Positions 10,175 to 22,345 of a DNA stretch of 64,000 bases are shown here, piece after piece. Within the stretch, counting starts at the first letter, position 1, and every line of letters starts with the position of its first letter. Both the position numbers and the translations under genes were made by a program. Source of the DNA: Pelargonium cotyledonis (Eukaryota > Streptophyta > Magnoliopsida > Geraniales > Geraniaceae). The DNA lies in NCBI GenBank assembly GCA_036897625.1, contig JAYMTA010000016.1, positions 1 through 64,000 on the forward strand. Reading direction: 5' to 3'. Under the pieces are notes generated by a model that was given only the letters and a program-made list of their open reading frames with translations, was not told the origin of the DNA and did no database searches.

Positions 10175-13100
10175 GCAGAAGCTCGGTTATTGGTATTTTA
10201 ACAGATGAAGAAGAATCATAAGAGCCATGGATCTTAAGTGATTCGGGGCTTTTTAATATAACGAAAGTCTAAACTTGTTTGCTTGTAATCCAGAAAGAAT
10301 ACAGAATGTGTATAAGAATTGTAAAAACACGGGGGTCCTTTGAAGCTCAACTAAAGATTAAAGCTAGAATCGACTTCTAGGACTTGAGAAATTCAGTAAT
10401 TAAAGGAGTAAAAAGACTAACGGTTAATTTTATTTGGATTAAAAGTCCTCCGTTTCTGCCGTCAACCTCTATTAGTAGTTAAGGCAGTGCGTTCCTCATT
10501 CTTTTTTTGTTATGAAGCCTAAGTAACTTTTTACGATAATCCAGAACTTTCGAGGGACTAAACGAATAAGTAGAGAATCTAGTTTCTTAAGTTCTATTTT
10601 ATTTACGGGTATCCGCGACACTCATATAGATATTAGAAAGCATTTAAATTCTTTAGTCTTTACAGTTTTTTGCTTTTACAAGGAAATTAGAGAGGTTCTT
10701 CTCTTGTTCGTCAGGTATTTTCTCTTAGAGGTTAACTAAACTGGAATGTTATAAGTAATGAAATCTACTAAATATAAGAAATGAAACAGTATAGCTGTTT
10801 TAAAAGTGCTAAGAATTCTAGTAAGAAAAGTTTCAAATAACGAGGGTTAGTCAAGTTCTCAAGATAAGGGGGTGTTATTTGTTTGTGCATATATTTAACT
10901 CGATTACTTTCTAACAAGGTAAAGTTGGAAAACTCTAGAATGTCTAGGGAATATTAGCAAAGTTCAGGACTTGAGTAAGGTTTACAAGTAAGTGAGGGGT
11001 CCTGTAGCAGGCTGAGATTTTAGATTCTTGTACTCCCGCCTTTCCATAGGGATTTTAAGACTCTCACGAAACCTACCCCAAGAAGAGATAGTGAAACAAT
11101 TGCTCACTTAATAATTAGAATATTCATTCTGTTATCTAGAACTGAGGAAAACTTCCTTAGCAAGCGGGGCTTCTTATTATGTTTTCTTGTTTCAATTTTT
11201 TATTAAATACCCTTAAAATATTACCTATACCTGAGGGAAACTACTAAAGAATAAGAGAAAAGAAATAACTAACCAAAGAATTTAGACTTTTATAGACCAC
11301 TGTATAATTTATACGAGAGACCCGAGCCTTACTATTAGCACTAAATTGTTAAGATAAGGTTAATTTTACTTAAGAATCAGAAGAGCGGAGTAATGAAGGC
11401 TATGCCTTACTACCTTATATATATTGTTAAAGGCAAGAAACTCCAATTCGAGTAGAAGAATTAAGAGTGATCCCTCAGTTTTCTATATTGCAAGGGATCT
11501 GGTCCAAAAGACAAAGTATACCCGATAAACAAGTTACGTATTTCCGGTAATTAAGATATTAAAGAAAGGAGTAAATATTCTAGTGATATACCAAGGAACC
11601 TGTTAGAGATCTTTTAAATGTACATTACGAAAATCTTTATAAAGACTCCTCTGTCTAGTTTCTTTGTTTTTAAAGGTTAGATGGGGGTTTTGGAAATAAT
11701 GCTAAGGAGAGAAAGACTGAAACGAAGAGAAAGCTAGGTTTCTCTCTGGATGCTATAGTTAAAAAATTTTTAGTAATACTTTATATAGGGATCCATACTG
11801 GTGTAGTTTCGATGGAAAAGAAGAACTTTGATTTTATATTGTAATCAGGGCATGTTCTTGTAAACTTCTTAAGTAAAGCCCTTCTGGAAAGTCTTATATA
11901 CCATAACCCCAGCATTCTTTATAAAATACAGTTATATTACACTTGTTTGGTTATTCTTACTGAGACACAGATTTACCGCTTTGGGCCCTTTGAGTACCCC
12001 GCAAAATACCTTGGAGTGGTCCGGTTCAGTACATAAAATCCCCTAGACTTATACCCCTTTCATAGAACTTTTTTAGCGAGATCCTTCTTATTTGAGAAAG
12101 TTATATAGTATAGTACAATAAAGTATATTCTTAGCCTTTCCTATGCAAATTCATACCCCAAAAAAGTTTGCTTGAGACTTATCTAAGTCTATTTGACGAC
12201 ACCTAGAGTAAAACTAACTGATAATCAGGCTTAATATTTCAGTAAACTTGAATTAAAAACTCCTTTATATATGCTACAACCTAGCTTATTCTAGAGGGTA
12301 CTCCTTAAAATAACATAGACAAATGCTGGAACCTTGTAAGAATGGTCCTTTTTTATTTTAATACAAGATGATATACTCTTTTTTACTTATCTTGACCACC
12401 CGGTAGTCTTTATAGAGTGGATCTTGGTATCATTTTAAACCACTAACTAGAAACTTTATATACTTGTAGTTAAGCGGAGGAATCCCACCCAGCTTTCTTT
12501 TTTACTCATTCATAAAAAAGTGGACCCTTTTTATAATCATTTGCGCCGGTGTGCTTTGTTTTTATTTAATAGACAGAAAGTGTTGCACAATGTGAGCAGG
12601 TATAGTTTTAGGATAAGACATAATTTTTTTTTTTCAAAAGGAACATATAACCCAAGTTTCGAAAGCACAGGGTATCCAAAAGTTTTCTTGATATTCTGAA
12701 ATTCAGTAGGTAAAATAGATTCCAGGCTGTTATATTACATTTAGAGCGCTTTATACGGCATTCCCCCTTCGTTTAGAAACACTGTACCTGGGTCACACTA
12801 AGATAAACTTGTAACTGTTCCCTGGATTATAGTTTCGAGATCTTCCTTTGCATGAGATTTAGACTTTAATAGGTTCCTGGTTTCAGTAATATTTAGGAGT
12901 ACTTCGTTTAGTTAAGCTCGATCTGAAGGGTCGTATGAGGTTAATATTCTTATATAGTGAGCTACTTCCCTGTCTATTTATTTAAAGTAATTCTACTTAT
13001 ACATCAAACAAAAAAGACACAAAGGAGTTACTGTAAAGCTTACACGACCCGGGCAGCTATAATAAGTATACATAACTTTGAAATAAAACTTGAAAAAGAT

Positions 13101-13610
13101 AGACAAAAGATTGGGGTGGAGTATCCAAGTATGTCTGCTTTACTAGGACAGAATAGCCAATAGCCCTTGAGATTTATATAATAAAGTATAAAGCGGCTAA
13201 AAAAGGATCCCGTGTTAATTAATACATTCATTTTGTAGTAAAATGGGTTTCACTTGCCTGAAAGCCCCTAAATATAAAGCGCTTGTATAAGTAGTCTTGA
13301 ATTTTATAGGATTACTATACTATATTTAGACTTTATACTAAATAGAATAGTTAGAGTATAAAGGTTTACTCATTTGTTTTGAGCGATATAAAGACAAAAG
13401 GAAAGCCAAGAAAAACTTATGATTACTCAAGCAAATACGGGATTCCTCTCAGATAATAAAAACTTTTTAGGAACATTTTTGCCGGGACTTTAATAAGGCC
13501 AATCTCCTATAGGAATTAGGAAGAGGCAGTCTTAACAAACGGGATACCTTTTTTCGTCGGAATCGGGTCCTTTTACAAGATATTTCTATAAGCTGCTAAG
13601 AGAGTAGTAT
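10175..13610. other. gene-free stretch
   Basis: I see no gene and no tRNA-like element that I trust. Two overlapping opposite-strand frames of 60-70 codons near 12957-13231 have no recognisable content. Confidence 0.5.
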
Positions 13611-13617
13611 GAGTACT

Positions 13618-13684
13618 GCGGGCAATTGCACTTGAACCTGCGGTCATTAGATAAAAAGTACAATGTTCTACCAACCCAAAATTA
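13618..13684 (-). pseudogene. tRNA-Lys-like relic, minus strand
   Basis: On the minus strand it reads GGGTTGGTAGAACATTG, then TACTTTTTATCTAATGACC and GCAGGTTCAAGTGC. This tracks organellar tRNA-Lys(UUU): D-arm GTTGGTAGAGCATTG, loop CTTTTAA, then CTAATGGTCGCAGGTTCAAGTCC. The TTT anticodon position is preserved within a T-rich loop. The anticodon stem and acceptor do not pair well, so it is called a pseudogene. A second Lys-like copy lies 1.7 kb away on the other strand. Confidence 0.65.
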
Positions 13685-14411
13685 CATTAAAAAGGTAAGT
13701 TCTTAGTTAAAAAATTTGTGTACGAATCTCTTAAAACCTTAAAATATGGGGCTACTTCACTAAAATATAGGATTTCGGTATCCTGGACTTGGTAATTCCA
13801 TTGATCAAAGAGCTCTGGTTTCTTCTTTAAAAGGATTACTACAGCTTATACAGGTTGCCCTAAAGGTAATACAAGACCCCTCTATACAAAACATATACTA
13901 CTCAAAGAGGCGGTAATTTAATACGAGAATACTTTTAAAAGCCCCAGCCATACTCTTAATATACTACGAGTCCCGGATACCTCGTAAAAAAAAGAAGATT
14001 ATACTAGGCATATAAACAAGTGGCCCTTGGACATATGGGGGAGTTACAAAGCAAAACTTGGATACAATACGCGCTTTAAATATAAGCATGTACATGTAAC
14101 TAAATCAAGGGCTTTAGATTATTAGCTGTTCCTTCTAATAAGGAATAGTCCTAACTGAAAAGGCGCATAGGCGGTCAAGCATGAAGTAGTAGAATTCATT
14201 TTTGTTATTGGATTTGAAACCTAGATTCTATAAATTAGTTATAGGGTAGTGATTTACTTAAAGGGCGAATCTTTTTACTAGTAAGATTCCCTTTTGGTAG
14301 GTTTAGCTTGGACAAGCTTTCCAAATAATACTTAAAGTAATCCCGGAAACGCTGTTGTTTGGTTTAGCAACTAGTTAGTTAAAGAGTACAAGAACCCTCC
14401 CCAATAAAAAA

Positions 14412-14429
14412 CGGGGGCGGCCGGCGGCC
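14412..14429. repeat. GC cluster
   Basis: Eighteen consecutive G/C bases (CGGGGGCGGCCGGCGGCC) lie in a strongly AT-rich setting. It contains overlapping GGCC and CCGG palindromes. Short GC clusters of this type are well known as mobile or recombinogenic elements in yeast and other fungal mitochondrial DNAs, but they also occur elsewhere, so this is only a hint about the host. Confidence 0.6.
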
Positions 14430-14442
14430 AAAAAGTCAGGGG

Positions 14443-14476
14443 GCTCCTCGGTATAGATTAGGAGCTCCTTAGTATA
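14443..14476 (+). repeat. 13-bp direct repeat, 21-bp period
   Basis: GCTCCTCGGTATA at 14443-14455 and GCTCCTTAGTATA at 14464-14476 match at 11 of 13 positions. They lie just downstream of the GC cluster and may be related to its insertion. Confidence 0.5.
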
Positions 14477-15398
14477 CTAAATATTAAAAGAGTAAGTGCT
14501 TGAAGAATACGTTTTTCTATTTAGCTATACCTGAAGAGGAGTACAGTACTCAATCAAGTTAGTCATCTTGCAATTAAAAAAGGAGTTTCTGTTTATAATA
14601 ATGAAAGGAACCCCTACTAATTTTCAGTTCATTTAGCTAACTTATTACCTTTTTCTTGCTTTCCCTCATTAACTAGAAACAGACTCTCATTGGACTTTAT
14701 TTACCAAAAATTGCTTTTTTTTATTCTAAGCCAGACTTAGCTCCCCGTTAACTAGACTGACTTATAAAGAACAAGCTAGCTGAAGGAGATAAATTGTAGA
14801 CTGAGACTCCTCTTTGTTAATACATCCAATAGGTGGAACTGGAAAACCCCAACTTTATCTTTTACCTAATTCTTCACTTACCTTTAACAGAAAACAGAAG
14901 AGCTAACTTTCAAAAGTACCCGAGTAAGTGCTTCACCTTCTTTTACTAAAAGACCCTTTTCTTTTCCTTTGTTTTTCGATGTGGTTTCGTAGTAAGAAGC
15001 ATAAGTACCTGCCTTTTCAATGACTACTCTACATTGAAAAAGGTTCTATATTGGAAAGCTCGCCTTTTTCTTAATAGCCTCAGGAATTTGTCAACCTAAA
15101 GAGTGATACCCCGGAAAGAGGTTTTGCTCCTTTTATAAAGTATTGATTAGAAGTAACCTTTCGTACAAATAAGTGTATAAAATGCACCTTGATTAAGAGT
15201 CTTTAGGAAATTCGTATACTTTTTCTAAGCTCTTATGCTTCTAATTGTTTATCTAAATCTCGGTTTACTTAATATAAGTACGACAACTTTGCAAAATAAA
15301 AGCCTTTTCTTAATCCTTTGAACAAGACAACACTTTCCTTAACGATTAAATCAAAGCTGCCCATACCTTATAACCAAACGTACGAGTCCCTTATCTCA

Positions 15399-15470
15399 GG
15401 GTGTACATCTCAGTTGGTAGAGCAATGGACTTTTAGCCTACCGGGCGCAGGTTCAAATCGTGTTCTCATT
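15399..15470 (+). pseudogene. tRNA-Lys-like relic, plus strand
   Basis: Full length and nearly collinear with organellar tRNA-Lys(UUU): GGGTGTA, then TCTCAGTTGGTAGAGC, a CTTTTAG loop at 15430-15436 with TTT at 15432-15434, then GCAGG-TTCAAAT. The anticodon stem keeps about three of five pairs, the T-stem about three or four, and the 3' acceptor strand TCTCATT no longer matches GGGTGTA. A 68-codon open frame across it is a by-product. It is best read as a decayed gene; heavy editing of the transcript is a remote alternative. Confidence 0.7.
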
Positions 15471-15474
15471 ATAT

Positions 15475-16400
15475 CTATAGCTAAGATCTCAGTTTTCTCC
15501 TTTCTTCCATGTCCTACATTTTAGGAATGTTTCAGTTCGAAAGAGTGAGAATGGGCTCCCCCCACTTTCTTTTCATAAAGAAGGGCCCCTATTAAGGTAG
15601 AATTCTAAAAGAAGATCCAACAGAAACAAGTAATAAACCTTTATTGTGTCTCACTGTAACTCGAAAGTCTCTAAATTCCCTAAGTATAACTTTGCCTTAA
15701 CCGCCCAGACTTTAAAAATTCGAGATCTTGATTAATATCTGTTCTAAAAAAAGTCTTCTTTCCTTCGCCTATACTACTACTAATACGAATAGGTAATACT
15801 ATAAAGGCACATAAAGAAGAGTACAGGCTCCAAGAGGACTCACAAACAAGATACACTATTATTATTTTGAGAAATGACTCAATGCAGAGGGAAAAGCGGA
15901 TCTAAAGTCTAAAACAAGGGCTCTTATTAGAGGTATTATGAAGAGTAGCGGTGTTGTCAAGATACGGATTCCGGGTTTTGAGTCTTCTTCTTACTCTTAT
16001 AACACACCTACTAGACTTATTGGAGCTACTGTACTTAACTGTATTCCCTAGTATTAGTATAATGAGAGGTATTGTATTCCTATAATTGTACTTCTTATTA
16101 ATTATTTATGTATAGAGATTATTCATAGATAGTAATAGGTATAGGAGCTCAGGATAAGACCTCCTATTCTTTCTAATCTAAAACTGGAACCTCCACCTCT
16201 TTATCTCTTCCCTTATCGATCTAATTTTGGATTCTATATTATAGGAGTTCTCTTGTTGCAGCGCTATAGCAACTGTATCTTATTGTAGGGGAAACATATA
16301 TTATCTATTAGTATAAAGTAGTTAAAGTATTCCTCTTTCTTTCTTCCTCGGTGAAAATAACTGATTAGCTACTTGATTGTTTATCTGGTTTTCTTCTATT
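15475..16400. other. gene-free stretch
   Basis: No tRNA-like motif is seen. From about 15950 on, the sequence becomes rich in short T/C/A words and TA steps (for example TAGTATTAGTATAATG), unlike the surrounding G-run-containing sequence. It may be part of the same island as the coding-like stretch at 16401-16529. Confidence 0.4.
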
Positions 16401-16529
16401 CTATGGAGGAGCGTTGCCATTTGTTTTTTCTTGACTATTAGTCAGGTGGTTCTTGGTGTTTGTGTTTAGGGTCCATGTGTCTGCTCTTGGGTGGCCCATT
16501 ACAGTGATCTCTAGCTGAAATCGGTGATA
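16401..16529 (-). other. coding-like open stretch, unknown
   Basis: On the minus strand 42 codons are open, with a hydrophilic, varied composition (ITVMGHPRADTWTLNTNTKN followed by a Q/E/K/N-rich part). After the stop, another 11 codons of similar type (NRRKPDKQSSS) follow in frame. A second minus-strand frame with an ATG overlaps it. The amino-acid mix looks more like a real protein than the leucine/phenylalanine-rich chance frames in this window. I do not recognise a family, there is no clear start, and a relic of a transferred gene or chance are both possible. Confidence 0.25.
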
Positions 16530-17042
16530 TCATCTGTATCCTTTTCATTGTAGAACTTACTTATTAGACTTCTAAGTAGTTGGGAATCCAAGGAGCCTTT
16601 AGTTGTAGTCCAAATCAGGATAGACAAACCAAAATCTTTAATGAGATCCATTTTTCTAAATAACTGCTTTTTGTATTGAGGTTTAAAAAAAAGCTTTGAA
16701 TGCGAACAGGGAAAAGACTTTCTATTTTATTTCCTTACGTTTGTACTTGTTTGTTAGATTACTCACAGCTAATAAAAGGGGGTGGTGACACAAATTATTA
16801 AAAAAAAATTATAAGAATATCTGAGGGTTGAAATAGATTTATTGCATTCTTAGAACGAGGGTAAGTTCGCAGCCTCACAGTGCTTTATCAAACAAAGTAG
16901 TATTGAAGATCTGATTAGCTTCTAGTTATTATTATATTTTCTTAGTTCTTCTGCAAATTGTAATCTGGCTATTCTTTTTCTTGAAAAGTAAGGTTTAATT
17001 CAAGGTAGTCTAAACTATTGCTACTTTTTTATCTTACAAAAA

Positions 17043-17066
17043 TCAACCTGAGCTAAGCCCCCGCGG
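17043..17066 (-). pseudogene. tRNA 5' fragment, Ala-like
   Basis: On the minus strand it reads GGGGGCTTAGCTCAGGTTGA, which fits a 7-base acceptor strand, a TA linker, a GCTC D-stem and the start of a D-loop, as in bacterial-type tRNA-Ala. Nothing resembling the rest of a tRNA follows. Its 5' end merges into a palindromic GC core (CCCCGCGGGG, 17059-17068), which could be a recombination point. Confidence 0.45.
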
Positions 17067-17074
17067 GGTAGTTC

Positions 17075-18815
17075 TAGATTCTATCACACTTAATTTCTAG
17101 TTTGTTGATTACCCATTCCAAACTTTTAAAGGAATACCTAAGAGTTGTTCTACCTAGTTTACGCGATTGGAATCTACGGCATTCTTGATAACTTGACTCG
17201 AAACCTATCCCAAGTAAACTTTTATGAAATAAAAGCTGTTAGATAACAAGATAGAGAATTCCTTTCACGGTAACGTTTAGATAGAAGATTTTCAAGGATG
17301 AGCTATTCGTAAGCAATCTGGGAACCCCTCAGTTAAGATTCTATATTTCTGTCTAGAAACTTATCAAGGTACACCAGGGCAGGCCCCAGGGTATTACATA
17401 AAGCATGGAGCTAGATGAGAACAGTAGCAATAAGAATAATATGCATATTTGCACCCAGAGTAGACAGTAAAATATTATGATTAAAAGGATTGCTTTAAAG
17501 CGCAGGAATTTTACTTGGATACTCTATTCCATAACTAAGAAAAGAGATCCTTATATAAGTAATTAGTAAATACTAGATTCTAAAACTCCCGGAGTTCGTG
17601 CAATCTTTGAATAACAAAAGAATAACAGTAATTTTTAGGAAACAGGGACTCGGAATTGAAAAGTATAGCTTGGACTAGTAATTCCTCTTAAGTATTTCTT
17701 TTTTTAGAAAAGGTAAAGCTAAAAAAACTTTAGAGAAACATAATTCTTACTTGACTGGAGTAAGGTATAACCCGTCACTAAAATCACTAGAAAAGCAAAA
17801 CGGGGTCAAATAAAGAATAGCATTTTTATAAAGCCAGGATCTTTTCTTCTGTTTATCTTATTACACGGCTGCCCTAAACTTTCTGAGAGTAGGAAAAACC
17901 TCATTTTGAGCACGAGGTTTGTTAAAAAGAGAAGCTTCTTTTTTATGCATAGCCTTAGCTTTTGAATTATTACCTAGGAGCTCCAGAATTTGAAGAGTAT
18001 AACTGGAAATTATTAGAGTCGCACTTATCTTTTAACTAAGGACCTTTCTAACAGAATTGTACTATGAGAAGAGAAAGGTGGTAGCTATGTGATAAATGGT
18101 TTAAATCCTCCGAAAGCCGTCTATAAAGAAAAAATTCAAATTTTTAAGCAGTGCTCGTTAATTAGGCATCTTTAGCTTTAGACAGTAGTTATAAAAAAAT
18201 ATACTGCGAGGAAATTGAAGTCAAATCTAACAGGGGTCTTAATTCCCAACTATTCGAGAAAAAAGTTTAGACTTTTATAGCAATTTTGAATTAGAGCTAT
18301 TTTCTATTTGAATGCTGCTTTACAAGCTTGGAATTTTTATTTTTAAGGTTCCAAATCCACTAACCTTCATACGGATCCCAGTAATATTTTGTAACTTTAT
18401 TTGTAGTCTCCTTTTATGTAGTTTGACATTCCGTATTCTACTTCCTAGGATTCTCCTGCGACTTCCTCCGCTGTGGATAACCAAAAAAATCTTCTTCCTG
18501 GTAACTTAGAGCAATAGCTAAAGCCTTTGATTTTCGCCCCTAGACTTAGAATTCCTTGTACTTATGGAAGAGAAAAGATTACAATTACGTATTTGTAAAA
18601 AGAGTGCGGCTAAAGCAAGGATAATCACTTAATTGTCATGTTCTTGAGGGACTTAGGACGGAATTTTACTCTGATTTGTTACTATTCCTTAGAGACTTTA
18701 GCAGCTTCATGGGATACCCTTTTAGAACTAAATGCCGGTATAACTTCCGGTTGGTACAAAAAATCGTAGGGTAGCATAAAAAGTCTTGCCCATATGCGGA
18801 GAAGGCCTAGAGCCC
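17075..18815. other. gene-free stretch
   Basis: No gene is recognised. A weak T-arm-like string GGTTTAAATCC occurs near 18100 without a D-arm. The 65-codon frame at 18312-18509 is hydrophobic and looks like chance. Confidence 0.5.
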
Positions 18816-18820
18816 TGGAA

Positions 18821-18845
18821 TAGGAAGTTTAGCTCAATGGAAAAC
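18821..18845 (+). pseudogene. tRNA D-arm fragment
   Basis: TTTAGCTCAATGGAAAAC resembles the 5' linker and D-arm of a tRNA (TTTAGCTCAATGGTAGAAC). No anticodon arm or T-arm follows at the right distance, so it is only a fragment. Confidence 0.35.
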
Positions 18846-19285
18846 TTATTAGAAGACGCAGTATATAAAAGTTACCCTTTATCTTTGACTGCTTTTGGGT
18901 GGCGTCTACTGTTAATTAGAGACAGACTATTCCTTATTAAGAGAGGGTATTTTGCCTAATCCGGGTATTCCATAAATCTGAGAACCCTATAAGATTTCGG
19001 TATCTCATGTTTTTATTTACTCATTACAAAAAGGTTTTAAAAACCCCCGTAATTAGAATCCTATATAAAAAAGGGGTCTCGAACTAAGTACATTGGGTAG
19101 TATGAACTGCTACTGATAAGAGAATTCCTTGTTAACAAACGTCGAAGAGGGGCCCCTGGTCTAAAGTTTTAGCTGCTGCTATAGAATTTAAACAAATTAA
19201 CTTGTATTTATCAACACAAAATTATTCCCTTATAGAATTGGTACGCGACTCACTATTCACTCTTTTTTAGTTCCTAGCGTTTTGA

Positions 19286-19486
19286 ATTACGTATATAGAA
19301 ACTAGTTTTGTATTAGCTTTCACATTAGAGCTTGGCTTGCTGCTTGCTTTACTGACTGAAAGAAACACCAATTGCAACACAGAAAGATTTAATACCCAAC
19401 ACCAAGAGTCACGGTTAGTTATAGCTCTGAACGAAGTGAGGAGGAAGGAAGAACTAAGACAAGAAAACTCGGTAGAGCACCATTAA
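19286..19486 (+). other. coding-like open stretch, possible transposase fragment
   Basis: This is a stop-to-stop frame of 66 codons with no ATG. It has a hydrophobic segment (FTLELGLLLALL) and then a charged part containing ESRLVIALNEVRRKEELRQ. That part faintly recalls the first helix of the Psq-type DNA-binding domain of fungal pogo/Fot1 transposases, where a conserved E-R-L-ALxxL-K pattern occurs. No catalytic domain or terminal repeats are visible nearby. The resemblance is weak and chance is likely. Confidence 0.15.
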
Positions 19487-19489
19487 AAG

Positions 19490-21625
19490 GAACAACATGG
19501 AACATGATTCAACACGGATTGATAGAAGGGAAAGCAGAGTACTTGACTTAAGAATACATGACTGACTTCTATAATTTTTCCTGAAATAAATCTTAGTCTT
19601 TAAGGTAAATCTAACAAACAAATTGAAAAGGCCGATCTCAAACAACCCTATTTATTATTCTCTAACGAAACTTTGATTTTAAAAGCCTAAGATCGCTAAA
19701 TCTAAAACAAGCTACGTCTGCCTTTAGTTTTAGAGAAGGTACAAGTCAGCAGTTGATAGACAGCTATTGAGTTCCAACTTTATTTTATATTGAATATCCG
19801 TCCCAGCGCGATAGTTCAAAAAAGTCTACATATCCTTGTCTAGTAAGGCGGTTAGGCAGTGTACGTATAACAAGTAGAAAATTAGTTATTTGAAATTCAG
19901 AAAACAAGTTAGTAAAGTAAAACAACCCTTTTTTTTTTAGAATTGTGCGCTTTTAGACCTTACTTTGTACCCTTCTATCTACCCTTGAATTCTAGACTAG
20001 AATCCAAATAGAAGTAGTAAATGCACTTTATCTGTAAACGAATAGTAGACTCTTATAAACCAGACTTCTTATAGTCTTCCTTATTATTTACCTCCTAACT
20101 TCTTACTTCTTTTACTCACATTTATATAACCGATTATTAAGAGCTCGACTTCTCTTCGGTATCTATATTTTATTTACTGACTTGCTTTCACACTTTCTCT
20201 TAAAAGGGCTACTTTTTTGCATTTACGTTTGATTTCCTATACTTTTTATTCCAGAAACTTTAACAGAAAATCTTTACTCTAATAAATCCAATCCTAGCTG
20301 AGCTAACAAAAATACCTGCTCTTTTTAAGACCCCCTAAAGTAACCCGGCTTTTATTTCCTTAGGAGTTTCCGCCTTGCTCCTGAATAACTCGTACAAATA
20401 AAACTAACAGAAGGAAGTTTTATCTTGTTTGAAGGAACTGAAAAGGAGGGCTTTAGTAATGCGGGCGCTTATAAAAGTCTAAATATACAGCTAACCGCTG
20501 CCTATCTTACAATCTTCCTTTGTTTAGGAGCTCAAACCTGTACCATTTCTATCCAATTTCTTAGAAATCTTTTTACCTTTTTATTATATACTTTACTTAG
20601 ATTTGCCCTAGTAAATGACTCAGATAATAAAGAACTACTGCCTTATCTTTCTATAAATATTCCTATATTAATTTTTTCTGGATTAGAAGCAAACAAATAA
20701 GTTGTTTAGACTCTCTTTCCTTCTATTTTAGACAGGGTATTTACTTTATACTTTAAGATAAGACTAGAACCCTTTTCATTTACCCGGATACTATAACTAG
20801 AACACTTCCTTTAATGTTTTTTGCTTATTTTTCTTTAAGCAGCGGTCCCCGGTTAAGTGTCCACACCCCTTTCTAATTTTAAAGCACGTGTTACTAATAA
20901 TATAGAAGCTCTTGCTTAGACGAGTAGTTATACTAGCTCTTACTATTAAAAGGGGCCCTATTCCACAGTCAAGGTAGTTTAATAAATCCTATGAATTCCG
21001 GTTGCTAAAGAGAGGTATAGTAAGGGGTTTTGGTTGACTTGCTTTCGTAACTAATTTAGTCGAGGCATAATAAAACAAAGGAATCTATAACTAGGATATA
21101 CTCTTTGTTTGTACCCTTTTGAGTTTTCTACTAGTGTATGATATTTTAAATAGTTAAGGGTTGCCAGCTAAAAATAGAGTGACTCTCGGTCTTACTGACG
21201 CAAAAGCGGAGTTGGTTACTGGTATAATGTTGAATATTTCTCCATGACATGAGTTTTAGTGTACTTGAACTTTATTTACAAGTATAGCATTTTTTCTGAA
21301 GTATTAGGGGCACTGGGAATTCGGAGTCTACTCCGCTTTTTTGATTTAGAGCTCTTATTATATACACGTCTGTTTTCCCCTTTCTCTTCGGGACTCATTT
21401 CCTTTTAAAATATGTGTGGTGGTGCGGTTTTGGATACAGACTAGCTATAGTTAAAAGGCTAGGGTATCAAGTTTGACTTAGTTTATAAGCAAAAAAGGGG
21501 CCCGGATATAATATATTTTGAACTGAATACTAATAAAGGAAATTTATCCTGATCTTAGACTCTCGACCAGGGAACTCCTTGATAAAGCCTGGGAGATTTA
21601 GTTCACATCCTACTACCAGCGGTAA
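19490..21625. other. gene-free stretch
   Basis: No tRNA-like element is seen. A 91-codon plus-strand frame at 20425-20700 has no recognisable family, has a mixed hydrophobic composition, and lacks an ATG start. Confidence 0.5.
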
Positions 21626-21627
21626 GA

Positions 21628-21705
21628 AGTGGATAGGAGGATTCGAACCCAGGCCTTTTGTATAAAATGAATGATAAAGAAGTCTAAGTACTAGCATCCC
21701 GGCAC
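21628..21705 (-). pseudogene. tRNA-like relic, possibly Ser/Tyr type
   Basis: On the minus strand a good T-arm CTGGGTTCGAATCCTCC is followed by TATCCACTT as a 3' end. About 55 bases upstream, GCCGGGATGCTAG could be the 5' end. The long space between D-region and T-arm would suit a tRNA with a long variable arm such as Ser or Tyr, but no anticodon is readable. Confidence 0.45.
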
Positions 21706-22345
21706 ATTTAGAGATTCCTAGATGTAAAACTTAAAAGTAAAAGATTTTTGATCGAAAAAATACGGAAGTAAACAAAGAGTTATTAGTAGGTCGTAGCTGG
21801 GGAGGGGGTATAACGAGGATTTTTCCTTTTATTTATACTAGCTTTTCTTTTTAAGAAATACGTACCTTTATCGGATAGACCGCGTTGAAAAGATAAAAGT
21901 ATTACAAAGTCCTGACACAATCAAGACGGAGAATAAGTATCTATAGTATAGTACAGAGTTTTTTGTATTAACAGAAGTTTCACCTCTAAAGTTTATTTTA
22001 AGGTTTTACCCCACTCCGGTTCTTTTGAAAGTCAAGCAGTAGTAATAATTACCTAATTTATGTCATTTGACTTAGTAAAAACTTTTGACCTTTGGCTGTT
22101 AGTTAGTAATCTAAAAACAAAAAGTATGAAGAAAGGGATAAATCTATTAAGCGAGTTGCTCCTTTTTGGTAAATACGACTTCTCACGTTGTTTGGGATTC
22201 CGGGGCTAGTCCATTTTCTTAGGTTCTGTACTTTTTATTTATATATAATTTAAGGTTATGAGTCTTGGGGTTTCAAAAGATTTTGGCAGAACTCTTAGTA
22301 GAGTTACTGGTTTACAGAGCTTACTACTAGGATCCTTTTTTTACG

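Larger units (their letters stand above)
13690..15395. other. gene-free stretch with a GC cluster
   Basis: Between the two Lys-like relics there is no gene that I can recognise. It contains the GC cluster at 14412-14429 and a 21-bp-period direct repeat next to it. Confidence 0.5.

Noticed and set aside
15318-15524. 68-codon open frame
   Set aside because: It is the translation of the Lys-like tRNA relic and its flanks.
20425-20700. 91-codon frame as a possible membrane protein
   Set aside because: It has no ATG and no conserved motif, its hydrophobicity is as expected from T-rich DNA, and it has no neighbours.
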